From contig CAZBUB010000007.1 in assembly GCA_964494985.1 (NCBI GenBank), forward strand, positions 1 to 64,000: a DNA stretch of 64,000 nucleotides. Direction: 5' to 3'. The notes below the pieces were generated by a model. It had not been told where the DNA came from. It did not search any database and saw only the letters and a list, made by a program, of their open reading frames with translations. Source of the stretch: CAZBUB01 sp964494985. Lineage in GTDB: Bacteria; Desulfobacterota; Desulfovibrionia; Desulfovibrionales; Desulfothermaceae. Below, piece after piece: positions 41,378-49,733 of this stretch; the first letter of the stretch is position 1, and the number at the start of each line of letters is the position of its first letter. Both the position numbers and the translations under genes were made by a program.

Positions 41378-43516
41378 CTACAGTTTGACTATTTGCAGCC
41401 TGGTGTCCGCCCATATGGCGTTTTCGCGGTCTTGGGCCCTGCTTGCGTTGAACAACTTGTGCACGTTGTCCCCTTTTCCTCTGCTGAACTCGTCCCAGTT
41501 GCTGCGGCCAAAGCCCAGTGGGGCATCCACAACCCCGGGCAAAATTCCTTCATCCAGGTTTACTTTTGCTTCGCATTTTCCGGCAGGGGATTCCAATCTG
41601 ATCCTGTCCCCTTGCTTCAGGTTATATTCTCTGGCTGTCTTGCGGCAGATGCGCACATAGCACATCTCGTCTTCCAGCTCGTTCTCCAGCATGGTTTTCA
41701 GAGCAAAGGGCGGGATGGCTATCTGGTCTGAGCCGTTTTTCAGCTTTTGCGTTGCTGCTAGCCGCAGGGGAAAGTTGCTACTTTCCTGTGTCTGCGGACC
41801 CTGGCTCAAGCTGTTGATCTCGGAGCTCCAAAGCCGCAGGCTGTCTTGCTCGCTGGTGGTTTGATCACTCCAGGAAGTCCCTTTTTTCAGTTCGTTCCAA
41901 TCTGCACCCAAAAGTTCAGCTTTGGCCTGTAAAAGCTCCTGGTAGGAGTCCACTTCCAGGCCCAAATTATACGGCTGTCCTGGAGGATCCCGGAAAGGAA
42001 GGTAGGGGTCCATTTCCAGGCCCAAATTCAATTCCTGGGCCAGACCCAAGAGTATATCGGCTGTAGGCCTGCAATCTTTCCAGGGCTCCTGAACTTTTTC
42101 TGCAAGAGTGTAATTGAGCTGGCCTGACCCAAATGGAGTGAAGGAGTCATCCAGGCGCTCCAGGCAAAATGGGTTGGGCAGGATAAGATCGCATTGGGCC
42201 GCAGTCTCGTCCATGAAAGTACTGAAGCTGACTTTGTAGGACATTGAAGCCAGGCCTTGTTGCAAATCATGGCCAGGCAGGGCATAAGCAGGGTTGGCCT
42301 CATAGATCAACAAAAGCTCGGGCATATCCTGTTGGTGATCCATCCAACCCAGCCAGTCCAAGACCAACTCCCTTCCCAAGACCTGGTTTCTGCCTGGCGC
42401 GTCCTTGAGCACTTGGGGAGGCTGGGGCAGGGCTTTCAGGCCCCCTGTTTGATTGATCCGCTGGAGCACGATATTTAAGCTGAGTGCTGCAAACATATCG
42501 AATTTGGAGCCACCTTGACCGCTTACAGTGCCTGGAATAACCAGAGGCCGACGGGCCTGCAAGAGGGAGCGAGCCAGACTGCGGATCATTTTGGGATCTA
42601 TCTGCAAAGTATTCTGCAATTTTTGCAACGAATAGTTCTTGCTTAAGAATTCCCTGAATTCGCGGCCTCCTTGCACCCCGGAGAGGTTTGGATCCTCCTG
42701 CTCCAGAATCCTGTAGGCCAAGCCCAGGGCCAAGGAGCTCATCTGTTCAGGAGGAAGGGGTATCCATTCCTGGGCTAAGGCTGCAGTATTGTTTTGCACC
42801 GGGCCCACATAAATGACCTTGGGCTGCTTCTGGCCCAAAATTCTCTGATTGCGTACGCAAGTTCCCCAGGATTCGAACAGATCTGGACCCAACACAAGAA
42901 GGGTGTCAGCATTTTCCAGGTCAAAGCCTGGAGTGCCTGTGCCATTGCACAAATCCTGCCAGGCCTGCTGTAGGGTATTCTCATCGCGGGGCATGAGATA
43001 GAAACGCTCTGAGTTCATGCGGGAGGTAAATGCAGAGAGGATCTCGTTGCAGGAACTGGTGCGCTCTCCGCTTATGCAGGCCAGCTTATCCCTTTTGCCC
43101 TTAACTGACCGGAGTTTCTCCAAAAGGAGCTCTTGCGCCCGGGACCAGGAAATGGACTGGAAGCCATTGCCGTCTTTCTGCATCGGCCCCTCTATTCTGG
43201 AGGGACTGTACATCATCTGTACCCCGGAAGCAGCCAACGGATCTAAAGCTCCCTGGCTCAGGAGATTCTTGGGGTTCCCGGCTACTGTAATGGGCTGCCC
43301 TTCTACAGTGTTGATCAGCACGCCATAATCCGAGCCCCCCATTTTAAGCAGCCCGGGCTTGGAGCCCAATTTCCCATCCGGAATTCTGGGGATCCAGGGC
43401 CAGTTCTGGCTCCAGATAGCAATATCATCAGCTGACTTCCAGGGGATCGGGGTCAGCAAAGTGCCTGCTGCACCACCGACTATGAATTTAAGGACAGATC
43501 TGCGATCCACTGCCAT
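41378..43516 (-). CDS. qrcB: Quinone reductase complex molybdopterin-oxidoreductase-like subunit QrcB
   Basis: 712 aa. N-terminus MAVDRRSVLKFIVGG is a twin-arginine (Tat) signal, so the soluble part is exported. The rest has the fold of the molybdopterin oxidoreductase superfamily (PSRIEGPMQKDG, GTGTPGFDLENADTLLVLGPDLFESWG) but has no N-terminal [4Fe-4S] Cys motif and no visible Mo-ligand Cys/SeC context, agreeing with reports that Qrc QrcB holds no molybdenum. Near residues 505-530 a ~13-residue stretch is repeated (NLGLEMDPYLPF then NLGLEVDSYQEL). Structural and electron-transfer role inferred from family. Confidence 0.93.
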   Translation of the reverse strand: MAVDRRSVLKFIVGGAAGTLLTPIPWKSADDIAIWSQNWPWIPRIPDGKLGSKPGLLKMGGSDYGVLINTVEGQPITVAGNPKNLLSQGALDPLAASGVQMMYSPSRIEGPMQKDGNGFQSISWSRAQELLLEKLRSVKGKRDKLACISGERTSSCNEILSAFTSRMNSERFYLMPRDENTLQQAWQDLCNGTGTPGFDLENADTLLVLGPDLFESWGTCVRNQRILGQKQPKVIYVGPVQNNTAALAQEWIPLPPEQMSSLALGLAYRILEQEDPNLSGVQGGREFREFLSKNYSLQKLQNTLQIDPKMIRSLARSLLQARRPLVIPGTVSGQGGSKFDMFAALSLNIVLQRINQTGGLKALPQPPQVLKDAPGRNQVLGRELVLDWLGWMDHQQDMPELLLIYEANPAYALPGHDLQQGLASMSYKVSFSTFMDETAAQCDLILPNPFCLERLDDSFTPFGSGQLNYTLAEKVQEPWKDCRPTADILLGLAQELNLGLEMDPYLPFRDPPGQPYNLGLEVDSYQELLQAKAELLGADWNELKKGTSWSDQTTSEQDSLRLWSSEINSLSQGPQTQESSNFPLRLAATQKLKNGSDQIAIPPFALKTMLENELEDEMCYVRICRKTAREYNLKQGDRIRLESPAGKCEAKVNLDEGILPGVVDAPLGFGRSNWDEFSRGKGDNVHKLFNASRAQDRENAIWADTRLQIVKL

Positions 43517-43533
43517 GATTACGCTCCCTGTTG

Positions 43534-44070
43534 TTATTTATGGCATACATAGCATGCATTGCTGGCTTGGTGATCAGCGTGACAGCTCTCACATTCCTTC
43601 ATCTTCATGGTTTCCTGGTTGTAGCCTGTAAGCCGGTTCTGGGAGAGGGGGGGTAGGCTCTCTGCAGCTTCCAGGTCCTGATGGCATTCACTGCAGTCAA
43701 AATCCTGGTGGGCGATATGGGAGAAGTAAACATTGTCCGGCTGTTTCTGGTAGACCTTCCAGGGTACTTCCTTGTCCTGCTCCACGTATTCCTCAACGAA
43801 TTTTTCCTCGTGGGGCAGCCCGGATAATACTTCATAGTGACACATGCTACAATCGTCCAGGCTGGGGACTCCAGCGTAGGAGCCGTCACTGCGATAGGCG
43901 TGGCAGCTTTCACAATCCAGGCCTTGGTCCATGTGTGCCTGGTGGCTGAACTGCACAGGCTGTTCCTGCTGACTGTAGATGATATGGGGGTAGATCCCCC
44001 AGCCCAGGACAAGAGCGGCCGCCAGGCCGAGCAGAAAGGGTATGGGACCACCAAGTTTGCTGTTTGCCAC
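43534..44070 (-). CDS. qrcA: Quinone reductase complex multihaem cytochrome c subunit QrcA
   Basis: 178 aa with an uncleaved N-terminal membrane helix (PFLLGLAAALVLGWGIYP) and five canonical haem-binding CxxCH motifs, at Cys53, 74, 126, 160 and 173. It would sit on the periplasmic face and accept electrons from type I cytochrome c3. Family members are usually described as hexahaem; I count only five motifs, so a sixth would need a non-canonical site or is absent here. Start is a GTG at 44070 with GGAGGTAACC upstream. First gene of the operon; promoter candidate at 44171-44199. Confidence 0.92.
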   Translation of the reverse strand: MANSKLGGPIPFLLGLAAALVLGWGIYPHIIYSQQEQPVQFSHQAHMDQGLDCESCHAYRSDGSYAGVPSLDDCSMCHYEVLSGLPHEEKFVEEYVEQDKEVPWKVYQKQPDNVYFSHIAHQDFDCSECHQDLEAAESLPPLSQNRLTGYNQETMKMKECESCHADHQASNACYVCHK

Positions 44071-44170
44071 GGTTACCTCCCTAGCGGTTCCGGGTTGCAG
44101 GGAATATTTGCATAAATAGTATCATGCTGTTGGTATGCTGCTTTAGCTTTGGCCTTGTGAAAATAAGTAC

Positions 44171-44199
44171 ATTTAAAGATAATAAAAAAGCTTTTGCAA
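44171..44199 (-). promoter_or_regulatory. Possible sigma-70 promoter for qrcABCD
   Basis: On the minus strand TTGCAA (44194-44199) and TTAAAT (44171-44176) are 17 bp apart, about 100 bp upstream of the qrcA GTG start. Plausible but not conclusive. Confidence 0.35.
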
Positions 44200-44379
44200 G
44201 CCTGGTGTTTTGGTGTGACTGGTGGATGCTGCACGAAAATTTAGGAAAGTTAGACATGAATCTAGTCCCTTGTCAAGGAAAATCAAAAAAATCACAAGCT
44301 GGTACAAGTCCTGATTTTCCTGTCTTGCGGATAAAGCATGGTCCAAGCATGGAAAACTTGTCAATTGACAACAGGCTCC

Positions 44380-44405
44380 CTGTGGGCCGAACCCCAGGAC
44401 CTGGT
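44380..44405. repeat. End fragment of the MITE-like element beside tRNA-Ser
   Basis: TGTGGGCCGAACCCCAGGAC plus CTGGTG matches the outer ~25 bp of the 6214-6408 element arms. It ends about 36 bp from the tRNA-Ser 3' end. Confidence 0.55.
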
Positions 44406-44440
44406 GAACAGTTACGGCTTGAGTTTGAATAGGCTGAATA

Positions 44441-44530
44441 TGGCGGAGAGGGAGGGATTCGAACCCCCGGAGGGCGGGAGCCCTCAGTGGTTTTCAAGAC
44501 CACCGCCTTTAGCCACTCGGCCACCTCTCC
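44441..44530 (-). tRNA. tRNA-Ser (TGA)
   Basis: On the minus strand: acceptor GGAGAGG pairs with CCTCTCC, the anticodon stem-loop GTGGTCTTGAAAACCAC gives anticodon TGA, there is a long variable arm (GGGCTCCCGCCC region), and the T-arm is GGGGGTTCGAATCCC. 90 nt with encoded CCA, as expected for a class II tRNA. Confidence 0.97.
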
Positions 44531-44593
44531 GCTGAATGGTTTCCTCATGCAAGCTGGATAAGGAGCTCGGGCACCTGTTGGAATCTGATATTT

Positions 44594-44622
44594 ATACTAA
44601 TGAGTAAGCCCGGTTTTTTCAA
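44594..44622 (-). promoter_or_regulatory. Sigma-70 promoter of tRNA-Ser
   Basis: On the minus strand TTGAAA (44617-44622) and TAGTAT (44594-44599) are separated by 17 bp. The -10 box is 64 bp from the tRNA start, implying a ~55-nt leader to be processed. Confidence 0.7.
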
Positions 44623-44803
44623 GCCAAGCACATCTTGTGAATTGAAAGAAAAAAGTTATAAGTAAGATAATAAAATCAGTATGTTGAGCCGTGATAGGTA
44701 GAGACGTTAAGTGCCGAAAAGAATTTGTAAACACAAGGTGTTACCAAAGAACTTTTGACTGTTCAGATTGATTCTCAGTGCTAATTTTGAAGCAAGGCAT
44801 TCG

Positions 44804-46501
44804 CTACTTGATATATCCCTGATCTTCCAGGTGGAGCAGTACTTCCTGGGCTGCTTCCGCAGGAGTGACTTCGCTGGTGTCAATGACCAGATCCGGGTTT
44901 TCTGGTGGCACATAAGGGTCATCCACCCCGGTCACCCCCTTCATGAGGCCCTTTTTGGCCTTGGCATAGATCCCTTTGCGATCCCTTTGTTCACAGACTT
45001 GGAAAGGGGTGTCCATGAAGATCTCCACATAGCCTCCATACTGGCTGATCAGCTCCCGATTGTAGCGCCGGGATTCTTCATAAGGGGCTATGGGCGCGCA
45101 AATGGCAATACCTCGGTTCTTGGTGATCTCGCTGGCCACAAATCCGATCCTGCGCACATTGATTTCCCGGTGTTTGCGGCTGTAGTCCAGCTCACTGGAG
45201 AGATTCTTGCGCACAATATCCCCGTCCAGCAGGGTTACAGGCCGATCCCGCATTTCCATAAATTTTACATACAGCACTTTGGCCAAAGTGGATTTGCCAG
45301 CACCAGATAGCCCGGTCAGAAAAACCGTGAATCCCTGCTGATGCCTGGGAGGGTAGGTCTTTTTCATTTCCTGGACCACTTCCGGAAAGGAGAACCATTC
45401 CGGAATCTCCAAATCGAATTCCAGGCGGCGTCTTAGCTCTGCAGAAGAGATTCTTTTGACCTGCATGGAGTCTTCTATCTGATCCTCAGGCAGGTACTGG
45501 GCCTTTTCTTCTACATAGACCATGGGGGTTGATGGCACCATGTGAATGCCCAGCTCTTGTTCGTGCTCTTGGACCAGGGACTGGGCTTGACCGGCCGGGT
45601 AAAAGAGTTTGCCATTTCCGTCGTGCATAAAGGGGTCTGCCTGATCCGGGGCCACCATGAAGTGGGTACAGCCGTAATTTTTACGCACTATGGCCTGCAG
45701 CAGGGCTTCTTTAGGTCCGGCCTTGCGGGAGGCAAAGGGCAAAAGCCCCAACATGATCATGTTCTTAGGGAACTTGTTTACAAAGGCCTGGTAGCAGCGG
45801 ATCATGGTAAAGTGCTCCAGATCCCCAGGGGAAGGGATGCCTGCCACAGGTTGCAGAAAAATGCTGGCCCCTACCTGGCGGGCGGCCTGCAGGATCATCT
45901 CCTTGTGCGCGCAGTGCAGGGGTTTTTCAGTATGGAAGCCTATCACGTTACGCCAGCCCTTTTGGGTGAATAAACGATGGGTCTCTGAAGGGGGCAGGCG
46001 CAGCTCGGTGAAATCAAAATGCAGGGGCATATGCAGGCCCTCTATCTCTCCGCCCAGGTAACAGCTGCCCACTTCGTGGTACAGGGCCTGTACCCCTGGA
46101 TGCTGCCTGGGATCCTCGGTACCCAGGATGCACCAGGCTTCCTTTTTTTTGTCCGGCTCCCAGATTTCCCGGATGTGCATTATGGCCAGCAAAAAACCCT
46201 CTTGGTCACAAAGGGCCAGACGCTGTCCAGACTCCAGATTCTGGGCGAATTCATAATTGACATCCAGGCAGACAGGCATGGGCCAGATTTCCCCCTGGGG
46301 CAGCCTTCCCGTGTCCAGGACGGAATCGTATTCTGCCTTGCACATAAACCCTTGCAAGGGATAAAATGCCCTGTTACAGAGCAGTTCCAAATCACAAAGT
46401 TGACGTTCGTTAAGGTTTTTGGATCTGTAATCCACCGCTTCCTGCTTGAGCTTCTCCACTCTGCGGAAATGCACTAGCAGGCTCTCGGAATAAAGGTTCA
46501 T
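44804..46501 (-). CDS. sat-cysC: Bifunctional sulfate adenylyltransferase / APS kinase
   Basis: 565 aa fusion. Residues ~1-380 are ATP sulfurylase (PUA-like N-terminal domain, then the HTEKPLHCAHKE motif with the HxxH pair that binds the phosphates, and the later GRDHA-equivalent GCTHFMVAPDQADPF). Residues ~385-565 are APS kinase with P-loop FLTGLSGAGKS, the DGDIVRKNL motif and the GFVASEI/RNRGIA-type core. Together it makes APS then PAPS. PAPS serves assimilation or sulfation rather than the dissimilatory route, which uses APS directly, so this may be the assimilatory enzyme, or also feed dissimilation. Its start is 1 nt from the DUF1992 stop, so the two are coupled. Confidence 0.92.
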   Translation of the reverse strand: MNLYSESLLVHFRRVEKLKQEAVDYRSKNLNERQLCDLELLCNRAFYPLQGFMCKAEYDSVLDTGRLPQGEIWPMPVCLDVNYEFAQNLESGQRLALCDQEGFLLAIMHIREIWEPDKKKEAWCILGTEDPRQHPGVQALYHEVGSCYLGGEIEGLHMPLHFDFTELRLPPSETHRLFTQKGWRNVIGFHTEKPLHCAHKEMILQAARQVGASIFLQPVAGIPSPGDLEHFTMIRCYQAFVNKFPKNMIMLGLLPFASRKAGPKEALLQAIVRKNYGCTHFMVAPDQADPFMHDGNGKLFYPAGQAQSLVQEHEQELGIHMVPSTPMVYVEEKAQYLPEDQIEDSMQVKRISSAELRRRLEFDLEIPEWFSFPEVVQEMKKTYPPRHQQGFTVFLTGLSGAGKSTLAKVLYVKFMEMRDRPVTLLDGDIVRKNLSSELDYSRKHREINVRRIGFVASEITKNRGIAICAPIAPYEESRRYNRELISQYGGYVEIFMDTPFQVCEQRDRKGIYAKAKKGLMKGVTGVDDPYVPPENPDLVIDTSEVTPAEAAQEVLLHLEDQGYIK

Positions 46502-46502
46502 G

Positions 46503-46901
46503 CTAGGCCTCTTCCTTTTTACGCACGCTTATCCTTTCTACTACCTTCTGGTAGTAGAGCTGCTCCAGTTCCAGGTTTACAGGCCTTTTGCGCTGCTCGT
46601 TGATTTTGGTCACCAGAAGGTTCAGTTTCTGCAGCTGTCTGTATCCAGTCTGCTCATCCTCACAGTTTTCCAGCATCTCCATAATGTTGGCCACTTCCTT
46701 CCTTTGTTCCACTTCAGGGGAGACGTAACCAGCATTCTTGAGAATCTTGTAGCCCAGGCGCAGCTCAGGGGGGAGATGTGAGTCATCCTCCAGCTGCAGG
46801 GGACGTCCTTTGCCTGGTAAATTGTCGAAGTCTCCGTTTTGCATGGCCTCCTGGATCTTTTGTTCGGCTATTTGTTCTATAAAGCCAAAGCTGTCCAACA
46901 T
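46503..46901 (-). CDS. DUF1992 (DnaJ-homologue subfamily C member 28-like) protein
   Basis: 132 aa from the ATG at 46901, which has AAGGGG 9 nt upstream; the in-frame ATG 14 codons before (46943) has none. The domain starts MLDSFGFIEQIAEQKIQEAMQNGDFDNLPGKGRPLQL, the diagnostic DUF1992 motif, then a helical remainder. Function unknown. Its stop is 1 nt before the sat-cysC start; co-transcribed with it. Confidence 0.88.
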   Translation of the reverse strand: MLDSFGFIEQIAEQKIQEAMQNGDFDNLPGKGRPLQLEDDSHLPPELRLGYKILKNAGYVSPEVEQRKEVANIMEMLENCEDEQTGYRQLQKLNLLVTKINEQRKRPVNLELEQLYYQKVVERISVRKKEEA

Positions 46902-47033
46902 GGCTGGCAACCCCTTATTGGTTATCAGTGAGCTGTCGGGCATAGAGCTCTGATAACTACCATGCCCTGTTGAGGTCTAACGAAGCATGGAAAGGTGCCC
47001 AACAGGCGTTTTTTTCATGCACAAGAATAAGCA

Positions 47034-48176
47034 TTAAATGTGTTCTAAATACTGCCTCAGGCGCTGGAGCCCCAGTTCAATGTTCTCCAGGGAATTGGCA
47101 TAGGAAAAGCGCAGAAATCCTTCTGCGTTGGGACCGAAGTCAATGCCCGGGGTGACTCCTACTTTGGCCTTTTCCAGGATATCAAAGGCAAACTTATAGG
47201 AATCGCTGCAGAATTGTTGGGCATCGGCCAGGATATAAAATGCCCCTGTAGGCTCCACCTGAATGCCAAAGCCTAGCTCACGCAGGCCTTGGAGTAAAAA
47301 ACGTCTGCGCTGGTCAAAGGTTTTCCGCATCTTTTGGATATCTGGCCCAGCCTCTTCAAGGGCGGCTATGCCAGCCCACTGGGCTATGGACCCGGCACAG
47401 ATATAAAGGTTCTGGGCCATCTTTTGGATTTCCCGCACAAAGGGTTTGGGGCAGATGAGATATCCCAGACGCCATCCGGTCATGGCGTAAAGCTTGGAGA
47501 AGCCGTTAAGCACAAAGGCCTGGTCAGTGAACTCCAGGATAGAGTGTTCCTTACCGGAGTAAACCAGACCATGGTAGATCTCGTCAGAGACTATGTAGGG
47601 CCCGATACCTGCCAGCCTTTGCAGCTCCTGAGCATCAAGCAGGGTACCAGTGGGGTTGGCAGGGGAGTTAATCATGATGGCCCTGGTATCCTGGTCGCAG
47701 ACCTGCTCGATGTCCCGGGCCCGGTACTGAAACCCGTCCTCTTCCTTGACTCTTACAGGCAAAGGTCTGCCGTTGACAAATTTTATGAAGTTGGCGTAGC
47801 AGGCATAGCTCGGATCAGAAATGATCACGCTTTGCTCAGGCTCCAGCAGGGCTGCGAAACAAAGTAGCAAGGCCGGTGAAGTTCCAGAGGTGACAATGAT
47901 CTGCTCCGGCTCTATTCCCACTCGGTATTCGTCCTGATAATGCCTGCAGATGGCCTGCCTCAGCTCCAGTAGGCCCAGGCTGTGGGTATAATGGGTCTGG
48001 CCTTGCTCCAGGGCTTTGATTGCAGCCTCCTTGATGCACTGCGGGGTGTCAAAGTCTGGTTCTCCTATTTCCATGTGCACGATGGATTCCCCTTGGGCCT
48101 CCAGGGACTTGGCCCTTTCCAGAACATCCATAACCATGAACGGTTTTATCTGACAGGCGCGGCTTGCGGGCTGCAT
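47034..48176 (-). CDS. PLP-dependent class I/II aminotransferase
   Basis: 380 aa fold-type I enzyme. The PLP-Lys lies in NGFSKLYAMTGWRLGYL (Lys ~236), preceded by the INSPANPTGTLLD loop and the DEIYHGL motif. Substrate is unclear: N-terminal FVMVMDVLERAKSLEAQG and the overall pattern fit aspartate or aromatic aminotransferases in this group. AGGAGAAG lies upstream of the ATG at 48176. It lies 84 bp downstream of cysS on the same strand. Confidence 0.9.
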   Translation of the reverse strand: MQPASRACQIKPFMVMDVLERAKSLEAQGESIVHMEIGEPDFDTPQCIKEAAIKALEQGQTHYTHSLGLLELRQAICRHYQDEYRVGIEPEQIIVTSGTSPALLLCFAALLEPEQSVIISDPSYACYANFIKFVNGRPLPVRVKEEDGFQYRARDIEQVCDQDTRAIMINSPANPTGTLLDAQELQRLAGIGPYIVSDEIYHGLVYSGKEHSILEFTDQAFVLNGFSKLYAMTGWRLGYLICPKPFVREIQKMAQNLYICAGSIAQWAGIAALEEAGPDIQKMRKTFDQRRRFLLQGLRELGFGIQVEPTGAFYILADAQQFCSDSYKFAFDILEKAKVGVTPGIDFGPNAEGFLRFSYANSLENIELGLQRLRQYLEHI

Positions 48177-48260
48177 ACAGGGCTTCTCCTGTTCGCCATT
48201 CTTGTTATCGCTGTCGCAGCAGAAATAGCTAGGTAAAACATAAGCATTGTCTTTGCCTGC

Positions 48261-49718
48261 TTAATCGCAGTCCCAGGTGGTGCCGGCCGGGGTGTCCTGG
48301 ACTTGGACCCCCATCTCGGCCAGCTGGTCCCGGATCCTGTCCGCCTGGGCGAAATCCTTGTCCTGTCTGGCCTGTTGCCTCTGGCGCAGCATTTCCTCCA
48401 CCCGGGAAGTGTCAATATCCAAGCGCGCGGCCCGTTTATCCCGCAGATCTGAGAGGAAGTTCTGGCTGGGCTGATCCAGGATGCCCAGAACCCCGGACAT
48501 GGCATCAAGGTTCTCTAGGATCATCTGGTAGGCCTGGGCAGCGCCCTGGGTTTGGCGCATGGACTTGTCCTCCAGGATGCGGTTGCCCAGGCGGCAAAGG
48601 TTGAATATATGTCCCAGAGCTGCGGCTGTATTGAGGTCGTCAGCGAGACTCTTTTCCCAATGTCTGCTGGACTCCTCAAGCTCGTGCTGCATTTCCTGGG
48701 GTAGGAGACCGGTTTTCCATTTTTTCCTCTCCAGGGCCTGCTCCAGGAGCTGTTTGCTCTGATACAGTCGCTTTAGACCTTTTTCGCTTTCCTGCAAGCT
48801 CTCCCAGCTAAAGTCCAAAGGGCTCCTGTAATGCTGGCTGAGCAGAAAGAAGCGCAAAGTCTCTGGCAGATAGTCCTGGAAGATGTCCCTGAGGGTCACA
48901 AAGTTGCCTAAGGACTTGGACATTTTCTCGGATTGGACCTGGACGAAGCCGTTGTGCAGCCAGTATTTGGCCAGCTCCAGACCAGTGGCTGCCATACTCT
49001 GAGCCCGCTCGTTTTCATGGTGAGGGAAGGCCAGGTCCTGTCCTCCGCCGTGGATATCCAGGGGCAGACCCAGCAGGCGTTGGCTCATGGCAGAGCATTC
49101 TATGTGCCAGCCCGGCCTGCCCGGGCCCCAGGGGCTGTCCCAGGCGGGCTCCTCAGGCTTGGCCCGCTTCCAAAGGGCGAAGTCCAAGGGGTCTTGCTTC
49201 TCCTCCCCGGGCTCGATCCTGGCGCCGGCCTGCAATTCCTCAATGTTGCGGCCTGACAAGCGACCATAATCCTCAAAGACCCGGACCCGGAAATAGACAT
49301 TTCCGGAAGGGGTGATATAGGCATAGCCCTTGTCCAGCAGGGTTTGCACCAGCTCCTGCATATCCTGGATATATTCAGTTGCCCTGGGTTCCATATCTGC
49401 GCGTAGAACCTTCAGTCTGTCCATATCCTGGTAAAAGGCCTGGATGTATTTGTCAGTCACTTTTGAGGATTCCAGGCCCTCTTCTCTGGCCCGGTTGATG
49501 ATTTTGTCGTCCACGTCTGTAAAGTTGCGCACAAAAGAGACCTGGTAGCCTTGGTAACGAAAAAAGCGTACCAAGGTGTCAAAGACCACTGCCGCCCTGG
49601 CGTGTCCAATGTGGCAGTAGTCATATGCAGTGATGCCGCAGACATACATGCGGACCTTGCCCTCTTCCTGGGGCACGAATTCCTGTTTGCGCTTGCTCAA
49701 GGTGTTGTAGAAATGCAT
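48261..49718 (-). CDS. cysS: Cysteinyl-tRNA synthetase
   Basis: Charges tRNA-Cys. 485 aa class I synthetase: HIGH motif YCHIGHARAAV (residues ~35-45), zinc ligands Cys28 (VCGIT), Cys in HIECSAM, His in FPHHENE, and KMSKS in SEKMSKSLGN. Terminal helical domain intact. Its ATG is 15 bp downstream of the ispDF stop, suggesting one transcription unit. Confidence 0.98.
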   Translation of the reverse strand: MHFYNTLSKRKQEFVPQEEGKVRMYVCGITAYDYCHIGHARAAVVFDTLVRFFRYQGYQVSFVRNFTDVDDKIINRAREEGLESSKVTDKYIQAFYQDMDRLKVLRADMEPRATEYIQDMQELVQTLLDKGYAYITPSGNVYFRVRVFEDYGRLSGRNIEELQAGARIEPGEEKQDPLDFALWKRAKPEEPAWDSPWGPGRPGWHIECSAMSQRLLGLPLDIHGGGQDLAFPHHENERAQSMAATGLELAKYWLHNGFVQVQSEKMSKSLGNFVTLRDIFQDYLPETLRFFLLSQHYRSPLDFSWESLQESEKGLKRLYQSKQLLEQALERKKWKTGLLPQEMQHELEESSRHWEKSLADDLNTAAALGHIFNLCRLGNRILEDKSMRQTQGAAQAYQMILENLDAMSGVLGILDQPSQNFLSDLRDKRAARLDIDTSRVEEMLRQRQQARQDKDFAQADRIRDQLAEMGVQVQDTPAGTTWDCD

Positions 49719-49733
49719 TGGGGATTCGTCCTG

